This document shows, one piece after another, positions 10,212-20,950 of a DNA stretch of 64,000 bases. Positions within the stretch are counted from its first letter, which is position 1. Every line of letters starts with the position of its first letter. Below the pieces are notes generated by a model. The model searched no databases. It worked only from the letters and a program-made list of their open reading frames with translations, and was not told the DNA's origin. This DNA comes from Trichoplusia ni (Eukaryota; Arthropoda; Insecta; Lepidoptera; Noctuidae), in contig NC_039502.1 in the NCBI RefSeq assembly GCF_003590095.1, positions 4,813,753-4,877,752 on the forward strand, in the 5' to 3' direction. The translations under genes and the position numbers were made by a program.

Positions 10212-10615
10212 AGAACATCCTAGAGTTACAGGTGAAACTTTGGCTCCAGATCTTGCCTTCTCAAAATTTAATGAATCTAATTCAAATAAACCTAAATTCT
10301 ACAATCAACATAGATACAATAAATACATACAACAATCCTGATAATAATTCACTTTACACTAAAACTAATTTTAAAAATCAACATGGTAATAATAATTTCT
10401 ATCATTTTAATAAAAAACCAAACACTGGTATATCTGCTATATCACAGCCTAGTTCAAACACAAAAACTGTTTTCTGTCCACGTTGTCGTAACTCTGATCA
10501 TCCCCTGAGTCAATGTAATGCTAACAGGTACCCTATTTGTTTTAAATGTGGAACTAAAAACGTAAAATACCCTGATTGCCATAAGTGTCATACAAAATCT
10601 AATTCAAAAAACTAA
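10192..10615 (+). pseudogene. gag: Gypsy gag, nucleocapsid part
   Basis: A continuation of Gag in two successive frames (change near 10,190 and again near 10,330). The end carries zinc-knuckle-like clusters: CPRCRNSDHPLSQCN and CFKCGTKNVKYPDCHKC. These bind genomic RNA in Gypsy Gags. The frame stops at TAA 10,613-10,615, immediately after a slippery heptamer. Because of two frameshifts, full-length Gag is not made from this copy. Confidence 0.75.
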
Positions 10616-12144
10616 CTACGGAAGATTGTCGTAATATAAAAAATAAAACTAAAAATTCTAAAAACTTTGATGTTAACGATTGGCAAAATTGGCTATCAAC
10701 TATTAAAACTTTCTTTTCAAGCTATTTTGTTACAACAATCTTCGATAAAAAACCTATAGATGATATTCGACCCTACGCAACTGTCCAGATTGGTAATATT
10801 ACTTTGTGTGGATTACTAGACTCTGGCTCAGCTGCAACTATTCTAGGTAACAATTGCCTTGAATATCTAAAACCTATCGGCCTAGCTATTCATAAAGACC
10901 TAAAAACCTTCACTGCTGCAGGAGGCGAAAATTTACCTACTATCGGTTATGTTAATTTACCCCTAACATTCGAAATTCAATTTCATATTTTAAAAGCCTA
11001 TGTTATACCTACTATAAAAACCAATCTCATACTCGGTGTTGATTTTTGGACAAAATTTAATCTCTTTCCAAAATTTTACAATTCTATTTCATTACATAGT
11101 TTGTCTAATTGCCCTACTAACGTAAACACGGTCTCTGAAGCAAATGTTGTGTTACATTCCTACCATGAACTAACAGATAATCAACGTGTTACCGCTGATA
11201 ATGTAATCGATCAGTTTAAGGATATTTCTACTGAAAAGTGTGGTTTAGGTAGAACTAATCTAGTCATGCATCAGATTGATACTGGAGATTCTTTACCTAT
11301 TAGACAAAGATACTACCGCGTCTCTCCAGAGAAGCAACGTATTTTATCTGAGGAACTGGATGAAATGCTAGCTCTAGGTGTGGTTGAAGAATGTGAGAGC
11401 CCTTGGTCTTCCCCTGTCTTACTTATACCTAAAAAAGATGGCAAGCTTAGGTTCTGTCTAGATAGCAGGAAACTAAACTCTGTGACTAAAAAGGATGCCT
11501 ACAAATTACCCTACATATCTGAGATTCTAGACAACCTGAAAAATGCTAAATACCTAAGTAGTATAGACCTATCTAAAGCTTTTTGGCAGATTCCAATTTC
11601 TGAAGCTGACCGTAACAAAACTGCGTTCTACATTCCGCATCGTGGTACCTTCAGATTTGTCACTATGCCTTTCGGGTTGACAAATTCACCGGCTACACAA
11701 CAAAGACTAGTTGATACCTTATTCTATGGACCTGAATTTGAAAACTCCGTATTTGTTTACATAGACGATATTGTGGTGGCTAGTCCTGATTTCGAATCCC
11801 ATATTTCTCTACTTCTGAAAGTTCATAAAAAACTAAAAATGGCTAATTTAACTATTAACTTTGAGAAATCTGTTTTTTTTCGTAATGAACTTAAATACCT
11901 TGGCTATGTAATCAACTCTAAAGGTCTTCATGTTGATCCTACAAAAATTGAGACTATTGTCAACTACCCTACACCTACAAATAAAAAAGAAGTTAAGCGA
12001 TTTCTCGGTATAGCTTCGTGGTACCGGAAGTTCGTCCCTAACTTTAGTTCAATTGCTGGTCCTTTAAATAAATTAACTTCTACAAATAAAAAAATAATCC
12101 TTTTTCTTGGACTACCCAAGCCGAGGAGTCCTTTAATAAATTAA
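10603..12144 (+). pseudogene. pol: Gypsy protease and reverse transcriptase
   Basis: The open frame begins after a TAA at 10,600 and has no ATG of its own, so it is expected to be reached by frameshifting from gag. Protease is marked by CGLLDSGSAATIL (about 10,807-10,845). RT blocks follow: SPVLLIPKKDGKLRFCLD, LSSIDLSKAFWQIPI, FRFVTMPFGLTNSPATQQ, the catalytic YIDD at about 11,758-11,769, and FLGIASWYRKFVPNFS. The end is displaced by a one-base change in an A-run near 12,090. Out of frame, the RT-RH connection goes on to about 12,196, where the hAT element interrupts it. Confidence 0.92.
10606..10612 (+). promoter_or_regulatory. Predicted -1 ribosomal frameshift site (A AAA AAC)
   Basis: The gag frame reads TCA AAA AAC TAA, which is the classical X XXY YYZ heptamer in the correct phase, directly followed by the gag stop. 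A -1 slip enters the pol frame, which is open from 10,603. The phase, the adjacent stop and the match to a strong retroviral heptamer support programmed expression of Gag-Pol. I did not identify a downstream pseudoknot. Confidence 0.7.
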
Positions 12145-12204
12145 GAGAACTATTAATTTCTGCCCCTATTCTATCTTGCCCCAATTTTAATCTTCCCTTT
12201 CAAG

Positions 12205-13750
12205 CAGGGACCGGCCGGATACTCATTGAAAGGGTTTTTGAAGGGGTTTTTTTAAGCGCTTCAAGAAAAAACCCTATGACATATGTTACACCTTCGAACG
12301 GATTACTGTAACCCTGTTCCGAACAGGTTACCCTTTACTACCCTGTAACACTGTAACAGGGTAACCCACTCCAACCTAAGACAATGCAATATGCACTCTT
12401 TATCATAGACATTAGTTTGAAAATAGTATAACCACGAGCGCACGTGACATCTTACCGCCCAGCGGCGCCATTGTTGCATTTACCGAGCGACTTGTAAACA
12501 TGGAATAAAAATCATTGTGGATATGATCTTACAGTTTAATTTTGCTTGTCGCACTTTTCAAACGTTGTGATATATATTTTTCGTGTCTATACTTGTAGAC
12601 CAGGGTCGATAATTTTTAAAACCAAAAAAAAAATAGTAGGATGAAACCCATTAGAAAAGGAGGGGAATATTATAAAAATGAAAGGAAAAATAATTTACGG
12701 GTGATCTGAGGTCGGGAAGGGGGTGGGAGTGACGTTTGAAGAGTAAAAAACGGTTTTTATCGATTTCCGGCAAAACTAAAATTCGTATCGAAAAAAGTCA
12801 AATGGCAAAGTTCTAAAAGAAAAAGATCTAAAACTTTTGTGTTTACATTTTTTTCACATAACCTCAAAATTTATGTGAAAAATCTAAAAAACCAAGATTG
12901 TGGTTTTTTTTTTTTGTATCTTTTACAAAAATTTATTTTTGTAACGAAATTTGGTGAAAACTTACTTTTATTGTGTCCCAAATACGCTGTAATTTATTTG
13001 ATTAAAAATATTTATTTTTTCACCTTATTTTGAATTAATATAAAAAAACACTCTAATTTTCAATCGAAAATTCACCCGTCAAATCTTCTCAGAAAATGCA
13101 AAAAATGAAAAAAAACTTGTATTCCATTTTTTTTTTAATTATTATAAATAATTTCATCTAAAAAATTAGATCTCATTTTGTGTTCAATAGACCAATAATC
13201 GAGGAAGGTTTTAGGCTAGGTATATAAAATTACGCTGCAACTAATAGGAGCGAAGATTTAATGGAAAATGTGGCAAATACGGGGAAAAATATTAATCTTC
13301 GAGGGCTTTCGTTCAAAAATTCCTAACTTATATCTTCTAACCACGCGGACGAAGTCGCGGGCAACAGCTAGTTACCTATATGACGTTTCGCGCGTAGGTA
13401 GTTTGTCCGAGAGGCGCGAGTCGCGGCGCGACGCGTCGGCGATACAAGAAAATCAGCTTTAGTCTTAGTAAAGCAATGAGGGGCCGCTAGGGTGCAAGTA
13501 TGCAGCTCAAGTTTTGTGGGTAATTCAGGGTAACACGAATAAAAGCCTTTCGTGAAGGTAACCACTTCAAAGGGTTAAGTTATTGAAGGGGTTAACCCCT
13601 TCACGTGGTTACCATAATGAAGGTGTTAACCATTTCGCTGGGTTTCGAGGATGTAACTCGAACAAAAGGTAACACTGCGATATGAGTTACCCCGTGTACG
13701 GGTTACCTTGTCAAACGGCTTAACTCTAAAGTGGGGTTGTCCGGTCCCTG
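12205..13750. mobile_element. Non-autonomous hAT-like element
   Basis: Terminal inverted repeats CAGGGACCGG (12,205-12,214) and CCGGTCCCTG (13,741-13,750). They are flanked by an exact 8-bp duplication CTTTCAAG (12,197-12,204 and 13,751-13,758), the hAT hallmark. Removing it with one duplication rejoins the Gypsy frame between RT and RNase H. No transposase frame is seen. Sub-terminal GGTTACC/GGTAACC motifs are repeated near both ends. It contains a Helitron 3' stub and an A/T-rich repeat at about 12,600-13,130. Confidence 0.9.
13150..13371 (+). mobile_element. Helitron 3'-end stub inside the hAT element
   Basis: Contains the typical lepidopteran Helitron block (CAATAGACCAATAATCGAGG... CTAATAGGAGCGAAG) and ends with ACGCGGACGAAGTCGCGGGC plus CTAG (13,368-13,371), followed by T. 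The 5' TCTATAC end is missing, so it is truncated. The left boundary is approximate. Confidence 0.75.
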
Positions 13751-14315
13751 CTTTCAAGTGCATACAGACGCTAGCGATTATGGTGTTGGAGGCATGCTAA
13801 CCCAAATCACAGAAGGAGTTGAGCACCCTATTGCCTACTACAGTAGAACCTTGACTGGACCTGAAAAGAACTATAGCATTACGGAGCGTGAAGCTTTGGC
13901 TGTTTTAACAGCTTTGGAACACTGGAGATGTTATCTCGATAATGGCATGAAGTTTATCGTCTACACTGACCATTCAGCCCTCAAGTGGTTCCTAAATCTA
14001 AGTAACCCAACGGGACGGTTAGCTCGCTGGGGTGTCCGTCTATCAGCCTTTAATTTTGAAATTAAACACAGGCGTGGCGTTGATAATGTTATCCCTGATG
14101 CATTGTCACGTTCATGTAAAATTTCGGCTATAAATTCTAATAACATTCTACTTAATACTAATGATCAGTGGTACTTAAATATATTTAATGGTTGTCAAAA
14201 TTCCCCTACATCATTTCCTATTTACCTAGTTAAAAACAATCGTTTATTCCGTTATTCAAAAAGTAATAACCCTTTACATAAAGAGTTCGAGTGGAAAGAA
14301 GTGATTCCTGCTTAG
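13751..14315 (+). pseudogene. pol: Gypsy RNase H domain
   Basis: Starts at the hAT junction with VHTDASDYGVGG. ITEREALAVLTALEHWR and YTDHSALKWF follow, then FEIKHRRGVDNVIPDALSR. The D, E, D, D RNase H residues are visible. It degrades the RNA strand during reverse transcription. The frame ends with an in-frame TAG at 14,313-14,315, after which integrase continues in the same frame, so one nonsense mutation separates the two. Confidence 0.9.
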
Positions 14316-15392
14316 TCGAGACAAGCTATCGTGCTCGAAAACCACTCGAACCCAACAGCGGGTCATTTCGGAATTTTTAAAACTTTTAAACGGTTAAGTC
14401 TCAGTTATTTCTGGCCAGGCATGCATGCAGACGTTGTAAAAGCGGTCACTTCTTGCGATACTTGCGTCGCGCATAAACACCAAAATCACGCGATCCTAGG
14501 TGAAATGGGTAGACCTAAACCTTGCACTAGACCCTTCCAAGTTATTAGCGTCGACCTAGTAGGACCCCTACCCCCTACCAGGAAACTAAACACCTTTATT
14601 CTAGTTGTCACTTGTTGTTTTAGTAAGTATTGCTTACTATTTCCAATCAAGCGCGCTACCGCTGAAATTATTACCAAAATACTGGAGGAGCATGTATTCC
14701 TAATACATGGCATCCCTTCCACTGTGATTTTGGATAATGGTAAACAATTCGTAAGTACCACGCTTAAACATATGCTTGAGAAATATAAAGTCCCTAAGTT
14801 GCATTTTACACCTAAATATTCACCTCAAGTAAACACAGTTGAACGTTATAACAAAACGATAATGACTGCCATTTCCACGTTCATCTCTAATGATCATCGC
14901 ATCTGGGATCTACTAGTACCTAAAATACAATTCGCTGTGAATTGTTCCGTAAATGAAGTAACTGGCTACACTCCTTCATTTCTGGTATACGGACGTGAAT
15001 TAGTAACTTGTGGTACACATTATATCGACATTGATACTGAAGATGATTTAATTTTCCAACCTCGCGATTCCTACGCGGACAACAAAGGTATCCTATCTTC
15101 TATCTTTAATAAAGTTCAGTCACTACTTCTACAAGCTCACAGTCGTAATAGTCAACATTACAATTTACGCCGGAAACCGGCTGAATTTAACATCGGTGAT
15201 ATAGTGTGGAGAAAGACGTTTTACCTTAGTGACAAGGACAAATATTTCAATAAAAAGTTAGCACCGAAATTTATAAAATGTAAAATAATTGGTAAAAAAT
15301 CTCCTCTTGTCTACGAGTTAGCTGATATGTCTGGAAAACCACTAGGCTCCTGGCATATCAAAGATATTAAAATTACAAATTATAAAACATAG
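14316..15392 (+). CDS. pol: Gypsy integrase
   Basis: Same frame as the RNase H, downstream of a single TAG. The HHCC zinc domain is seen as HSNPTAGHFG...CDTCVAHK. The DDE core is seen as ISVDLVGPLPP, IPSTVILDNGKQF and SPQVNTVERYNKT, then GYTPSFLVYGRE. A C-terminal DNA-binding tail (YNLRRKPAEFNIGDIVWRK) precedes the stop at 15,390-15,392. It inserts the cDNA and would produce the 4-bp duplication seen. No chromodomain is apparent. Expression depends on reading through the TAG and on the broken upstream frames. Confidence 0.92.
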   Translation, partial: SRQAIVLENHSNPTAGHFGIFKTFKRLSLSYFWPGMHADVVKAVTSCDTCVAHKHQNHAILGEMGRPKPCTRPFQVISVDLVGPLPPTRKLNTFILVVTCCFSKYCLLFPIKRATAEIITKILEEHVFLIHGIPSTVILDNGKQFVSTTLKHMLEKYKVPKLHFTPKYSPQVNTVERYNKTIMTAISTFISNDHRIWDLLVPKIQFAVNCSVNEVTGYTPSFLVYGRELVTCGTHYIDIDTEDDLIFQPRDSYADNKGILSSIFNKVQSLLLQAHSRNSQHYNLRRKPAEFNIGDIVWRKTFYLSDKDKYFNKKLAPKFIKCKIIGKKSPLVYELADMSGKPLGSWHIKDIKITNYKT

Positions 15393-15508
15393 TAACTATA
15401 AATAAATAAATCTAAAATAACTAAATTACAAATTATAAAATAAACTAATATATCTAACCTAGTCTTAATAGTAACATCTTATCTACTTAACTTATGTATT
15501 AAATATTA

Positions 15509-15638
15509 TATTGTGATTTATCTAAATGTTTATCTATGCTGATATTCCATTATCTATGCCGTGTCTATGTGCTCTGTGTATAATCTATGAATATTTTTTT
15601 TTTCTGTTCTAACAAGCCTCAAGCGTCGTTTCATTTTA
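15509..15638 (+). repeat. Copia 5' LTR
   Basis: 130 bases beginning TATTGTGATTTATC and ending CGTTTCATTTTA. It is repeated almost exactly at 19,644. Confidence 0.9.
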
Positions 15639-15656
15639 GGTTATGGGCCCAGACCC
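15639..15656 (+). promoter_or_regulatory. Copia primer binding site
   Basis: GGTTATGGGCCCAGACCC directly follows the LTR. This matches the Copia style of priming on an internal half of initiator methionine tRNA (GGTTATGGGCCCAG). Confidence 0.75.
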
Positions 15657-15748
15657 ATATTTTCCAAAAAATATTAAGTTAGTGAAACAGTGAGTCAGTA
15701 TATAGTCATAGTAGTCTTGACTGAATTAGGCGTTCGTAATTCTCCGGG

Positions 15749-16939
15749 ATGGCTGCTGCGAACTACCTTGTCAACGTGCCAAAACTTAAAGGCAGAGATA
15801 ACTACAGCGAGTGGACTTTTGCCGCCGAAAATTTTCTAGTACTCGAGGGAATGCTACATTGTGTAAAACCTGTTACTGGGAAAACAATTCAACATGAGGA
15901 TGATCAGAGAACAAAAGCAAAGCTCATAATGACTATCGACTCGACGCTATATGTTCACATCAGGGATGTGGAGTCATCAAAGATGCTATGGGATAAACTG
16001 AAGAGTTTATTTGACGATTCAGGTTTTAGCAGAAAGATTAGCCTACTTCGTACTTTAACATCGATTCGTCTTGAAAACAGTAACTCGATGGCGTCATACG
16101 TAAATCAAATGATTGAAACCGGACAAAAGTTAAGAGGAACGGGCTTTCAGATAAATGACGATTGGATTGGGTGTTTGTTGTTGGCTGGCCTTACAGAAAA
16201 ATACATGCCTATGATTATGGCTGTGGAACATTCCGGGATAGAAATTTCATCAGATGCCATAAAAGCAAAATTGTTAGATATGGCGGGAACCACAGAAGTT
16301 TATGGTGAAAAAACGGAAGAGGGCGCGGCGTTCGCCAGTTACCAGAAGCGCCAACCTAAGAACAAAAATAAAACTTTAGCTGATGTCAAAGATGGCGGCT
16401 CTAGGAAAACAAACGTCAAGTGTTACAAGTGTAAGCAACCGGGTCATTTTAGAAATCAGTGCACAAATAACAACTCAAAATTAAATGAACAAAGTACTAC
16501 TAGGAAACAAACAAATGCGTTTAGTGCCGTATTTCTTAATGCAAAATATAACAAAGACGACTGGTATATTGACTCGGGCGCGAGTTCGCATTTGACAGCT
16601 AACGAAAGTTGGGTTATCAACCCATGTTATGATCAAACAAATGAGATTATAGTTGCAAATAACAATAAGCTGCGAGTGTTGTGTACAGGCGACGTCAACA
16701 TAGTGACAATAGCAGATGGCTGTGAGTATGATGTGCCGATCAAAGAATTACTCTGCGTTCCTGAATTGACTACAAACCTTTTATCGGTAAGTCAACTATT
16801 GAAGAATGGAAACAAAGTTGATTTTGATGAGAAAGGATGCAAAATATACAACAAGGATGGTTGTCTAGTGGCTGTGGCAGATGTTGTCAATGGAGTATAC
16901 AAGATCAGGGTGCCCAACTATGCAATGTCAATTTCATAG
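15749..16939 (+). CDS. Copia Gag and protease
   Basis: A 396-residue frame starting MAAANYLVNVPKLKGRDNYS. The UBN2/Gag-type segment includes LWDKLKSLFDDSGFSRKISLL and MASYVNQMIE. A CCHC knuckle, CYKCKQPGHFRNQC, lies at about residues 226-239. The aspartic protease follows with DDWYIDSGASSHLT. The frame stops at 16,937-16,939, just where the 'WH..LGH' pre-integrase motif should be. A small indel there shifts the remainder into the next frame. Copia normally has one continuous frame, so this break is a mutation rather than a normal signal. Confidence 0.9.
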   Translation: MAAANYLVNVPKLKGRDNYSEWTFAAENFLVLEGMLHCVKPVTGKTIQHEDDQRTKAKLIMTIDSTLYVHIRDVESSKMLWDKLKSLFDDSGFSRKISLLRTLTSIRLENSNSMASYVNQMIETGQKLRGTGFQINDDWIGCLLLAGLTEKYMPMIMAVEHSGIEISSDAIKAKLLDMAGTTEVYGEKTEEGAAFASYQKRQPKNKNKTLADVKDGGSRKTNVKCYKCKQPGHFRNQCTNNNSKLNEQSTTRKQTNAFSAVFLNAKYNKDDWYIDSGASSHLTANESWVINPCYDQTNEIIVANNNKLRVLCTGDVNIVTIADGCEYDVPIKELLCVPELTTNLLSVSQLLKNGNKVDFDEKGCKIYNKDGCLVAVADVVNGVYKIRVPNYAMSIS

Positions 16940-19575
16940 TTGGGCATGTGAATAGTAACTATCTAAACAAAATGTCTGAAGCTGTGGAAGGTCTAAATTT
17001 GCTTAAAAAAGTTAATATAACCAAGTCGACATGCTCCACTTGTTGTGAAGGCAAGCAGTCTCGGCTACCTTTTAAACATGTTGGAACTAGAGCTGATGAA
17101 GTGCTCAAGATAATCCACACTGACATTTGTGGGCCAATGGAAGTGTCATCAATAGGAGGAGCAAAATATTTTCTCTTGTTCATTGATGATTATTCAAGGA
17201 TGATATTTGTATATTTCCTCAGAAACAAAAGTGACGCCTTGGCATGCTTCAAAGAATTTAAAGCGAAGGCTGAAAATCAAACCAACAAGAAAATTAAAAC
17301 TATAAGAAGTGACAATGGTTTGGAGTTTTGCAATAAAGAGTTTGATATGTTTTTGCAAAGGGAAGGAATAATTCATCAAAAAACGAATAGCTACACACCT
17401 GAACAAAATGGTCTATCTGAAAGATGTAATCGCACTATAGTGGAAAAGGCAAGATGCCTGTTGTTTGATGCAAAGCTAGAAAAAGAACTTTGGGCAGAAG
17501 CAACAAACACAGCAGTATATCTTCATAACAGAATTATAGCATCAGGATTAGATGGAAAAACACCTCTTGAAAAATGGACAGGCAATAAACCAGATATTAG
17601 CCACTTGCGTGTATTTGGTAGCAAAGTTATGGTCCATCTTCCCAAAGAGAAAAGGCGAAAATGGGACAGAAAGTCTATTGAACATATTCTTGTTGGGTAT
17701 TCTGAAAATGTTAAAGGATATAGAGTCTACAATCCAGTGACTAAAACTGTGAGCCTGAGTAGAGATGTCATAGTAATGGAGCAAGAGAAAAATGAAGTTG
17801 TCTCTCTACCAGTGACTGATAACAGAACTGTCGAGGATGTATCTGAGTCTGATGAAGAAAATATTTCTACAGATTATGAGACTACTAGTGATACTCTGGA
17901 TGAAACTTATGTACCTGACAAGGATATATGTATATCTCAGATACCAAGGTCAAATAGACCCGTAAGGCAGAGGGTAAAGCCTGAACGGTATGGTTTGACA
18001 AATATGTGTGTCAGTGAAGATGCCCAAGATGGTGCCAGTACCCTTACTCTAGAAGACGCTCTGAATGGGCCTGAAAAAGAAGAGTGGTTAAAAGCAATAA
18101 AAGAAGAAATCCAGTGTTTTGAAAGGAATAGTGCTTGGGAGTTAGTTGATGCTCCACCTAAAAGTAACATAGTGAAGTGTAAATGGGTTCTTAAAAAAAA
18201 ATATGACAATAAAAACAGTGTTCGGTTCCGTGCGAGATTAGTGGCCAAAGGATTTATGCAACAACAAGGTGTTAACTTTACAGAAACCTACTCACCGGTG
18301 GTAAGACATTCAACCCTTAGAATTTTGTTTGCATTGGCTGCACAGTTAAACTTGAATACTGCCCATCTTGACGTTACTACTGCTTTTCTGAACGGTGACC
18401 TTGATGACACCATATATATGGAGAAGCCTGATTATTTTGCAAATTCTAGTAATGATACAAAAGTCTTGAAGTTAAAAAAGGCAATATATGGTTTGAAACA
18501 GTCATCAAGGGCCTGGTACAGAAAGGTACATGATTGTCTAACTAATATTGGTTATGTTGCATCAAAACTTGAACCATGCTTGTATACAAAGATTGTTGGT
18601 AATTGCAAAACATATGTAGCTTTGTATGTAGATGATTTCTTCATATTTACAAATGTTGCATCTGAGATGGAAAAATTGAAAAATGTATTAGCTTCACATT
18701 TTCAACTTAAAGATTTAGGTGAAATTAAACAGTGTTTAGGTATGAATGTGCATATAGATAAAACTAAAAGTGTTGTAGTTTTAAGTCAAGAAAGATATAT
18801 AACTCAATTGTTAAAGAAATTTAGAATGACAGAATGCAAACCAGCTGTTACACCTATGGCAGCTAAGCTAAATGTAAATAAAAGTGAACAATGTAATGAA
18901 GAGCTTCCCTACCAACAACTAATTGGTAGCCTTATGTATCTTGTAGTATTAACTAGACCAGACATAGCCTTTTCTGTTGGTTTTCTTAGTCAGTACAACA
19001 ATAGCTATAATTTAGAACATTGGTCATATGCCAAAAGGGTATTAAGATATCTTAAGAAAACTAAAGACTATGCTTTGGTATATACTAAAAATGGAAATTC
19101 AAAGATAGAGGGTTATGCTGATGCAGATTGGGGACATAACATAATAGATAGGAAGTCTTTCACAGGGATATGTTTCACTCTATCTGGTGCTGCCATATCA
19201 TGGGCATCAAAGAAGCAAAAAACTGTTGCTTTGTCAAGCACAGAAGCTGAGTGCATGAGCCTTACCGAAGCTTGTAGGGAGGCTATATACTTGCGCCGCT
19301 TGTTATGTGAAATTACAAGTGAAATTTACACTATTACTGTATTTAATGATAACCAAGGTGCCATAAAGCTGGCTGCTAACAATACTTTTCATAATCGTAC
19401 AAAGCATATGGATGTACGTTTCCATTTCTGTCGTGACTGTGTAAACAATAATATTGTTAAGTTTAAATATTTAGAAACAGCTAATTTACCAGCTGATTTA
19501 TTAACTAAGAGTTTAACCAGTGTAAAACATTTTAGTTTAATGAAAGCATTAGGTATATTGAATACCATTAATTAA
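16931..19575 (+). CDS. Copia integrase, reverse transcriptase and RNase H
   Basis: Open from 16,837, but real Copia sequence starts near VGHVNSNYLNKM. Domains in order: the HHCC end CSTCCEGKQSRLPF; the integrase core with IHTDICGPM, IRSDNGLEF and TPEQNGLSERCNRT; RT with WVLKKKYD, RARLVAKGFMQQ, LDVTTAFLNGDL, AIYGLKQSSRAWY and the catalytic YVDD at about 18,627; and RNase H with EGYADADWG and LSSTEAEC. It ends at 19,575, just before a polypurine tract (19,633-19,643). All three enzymes look intact. Only the join to Gag-PR is broken. Confidence 0.93.
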
Positions 19576-19643
19576 GTACATTGTAAAAAATAGTAAATTA
19601 AAACTTTATCAGTATGTTATCAGTTTATTTAGATAAGAGGGAG

Positions 19644-19773
19644 TATTGTGATTTATCTAAATGTTTATCTATGCTGATATTCCATTATCTATGCCGGGTC
19701 TATGTGCTCTGTGTATAATCTATGAATAATTTTTTTTTCTGTTCTAACAAGCCTCAAGCGTCGTTTCATTTTA
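19644..19773 (+). repeat. Copia 3' LTR
   Basis: 130 bases, preceded by the polypurine tract AGATAAGAGGGAG. It differs from the 5' LTR at one G/T and within one A/T run. Confidence 0.9.
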
Positions 19774-20012
19774 TATTATATCCGTTTTTTTTACATACAA
19801 ACTTACTAACGAGAACAATTGATACTATATAATTGTTACTCTGTTTATTAGAGTCTCAAGTCATAAACTAAAAGGCTAAAGACGGTGTGATACCTTGTAT
19901 GTAAGCGTGAAGTATGAATGTTAGCCTGAACGTATTAGTAAGTTTGCAGTTGGTAGTGATAGCGGATTTTCTATTCTAAGTACGGAAAATCCTTCACTTC
20001 GCGGCGGGGTAC
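19774..20012 (+). other. Gypsy 3' untranslated region with polypurine tract
   Basis: Non-coding Gypsy sequence resuming after the Copia insertion. It ends in a G-rich tract (GCGGCGGGG, about 20,001-20,010) directly before the 3' LTR. This is the expected plus-strand primer position. Confidence 0.7.
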
Positions 20013-20939
20013 TGTAACGTTGTACCTTGCTAGCTCTAAGAATAGGTTAGAAATTATAAAACTACAAATAATTACAATAGAATCATTATAAAACTTAACT
20101 CTAAAATTATTAAAACGCCTTAATTAAACTAAAAGAAACACAATTTTATCAGTTATAAATTTAAACTACATATTGATATAATTAACTGTCATAAATATAC
20201 TACGGAACCCAATATTAATTGTTTACGCAAAGGTCCGCGCATCTATTGCGCCTGCGCATCGCTAAACAAGTTAAAAACCGGTCGCGCCGCTCGCCACTCT
20301 TCGGCTCCGCTCGGGCACATTCGTTAAATGCAAACGGCAGACGACTTAAGTGCATCAGACGTGACGGCCGTGTCACACGCTCTCAGACACCGTAACATCG
20401 TGCCTAATTAATACGTGGTTGTTCTAAAAAACAAATCCGAATCGTAAATCCCGCTGGGGTAAGTTTCCATGCATTGCTTGATAGTGTTTCTATTGTAAGG
20501 TGTTCTCCTTTGCTTAACATTCTAGCTAGAATCAGCTGTTCCTTTTTTCTTTTGTTGCTGGGACACTGTGACCTTTGGACCCGGCTACGTGGTCCGAGCT
20601 CTGTTAACGCTTGCCTTGTGTCTGCGCTTCCAGGATTTTATGTTCCACCTTGGACCCTCGCTTCGCAACCTATTACTACCTTGCGGCGAGTGGAAGCCCG
20701 ACCGGATCCTGTCTGGACTACCGGAAGCGTACCTGGGAAGGAGCAAGGCCGCCGCCAGAGCTACCCTCGGTTCAGGCCAGTGTTCCCAGTTTACTTCTAC
20801 GACCTCCTGATCTGGGTGTGATTGGGGCAACGGAAGTTGGCCGAAATAAAGACAAATTTCCTTCAAAAAAACATTTGCTTTATTTGGACCTACCTACCTA
20901 CCTACCTGCCGGCAAGCCTACTACCAGGCAAGAGCCGCA
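20013..20939 (+). repeat. Gypsy 3' LTR
   Basis: 927 bases, nearly identical to 7,618-8,545. It is followed by the TTAG duplication and LINE-B ORF2. Confidence 0.95.
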
Positions 20940-20950
20940 TTAGCTGGTTA

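Larger units (their letters stand above)
15509..19773 (+). mobile_element. Copia-type LTR retrotransposon
   Basis: Two 130-base LTRs (15,509-15,638 and 19,644-19,773) differ at two positions. A 5-bp duplication TATTA flanks the element (15,504-15,508 and 19,774-19,778). PBS, gag-PR, IN, RT and RNase H are in Copia order (integrase before RT). It lies in the Gypsy 3' untranslated region, after the integrase stop at 15,392. The LTR ends inferred from the duplication are TATTGTG...CATTTTA instead of TG...CA. Confidence 0.93.
7618..20939 (+). mobile_element. Gypsy-type LTR retrotransposon with nested hAT and Copia
   Basis: Two direct LTRs of 928 and 927 bases (TGTAACGTTG...AAGAGCCGCA) flank gag, protease, RT, RNase H and integrase in Gypsy order. 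A 4-bp duplication TTAG flanks the element (7,614-7,617 and 20,940-20,943). The LTRs differ at only two places that I can see, which suggests a recent insertion. A 1.55-kb hAT-like element sits between RT and RNase H, and a 4.27-kb Copia sits after integrase. No env frame is seen. It is inserted 11 bp before the ATG of LINE-B ORF2. Confidence 0.95.
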
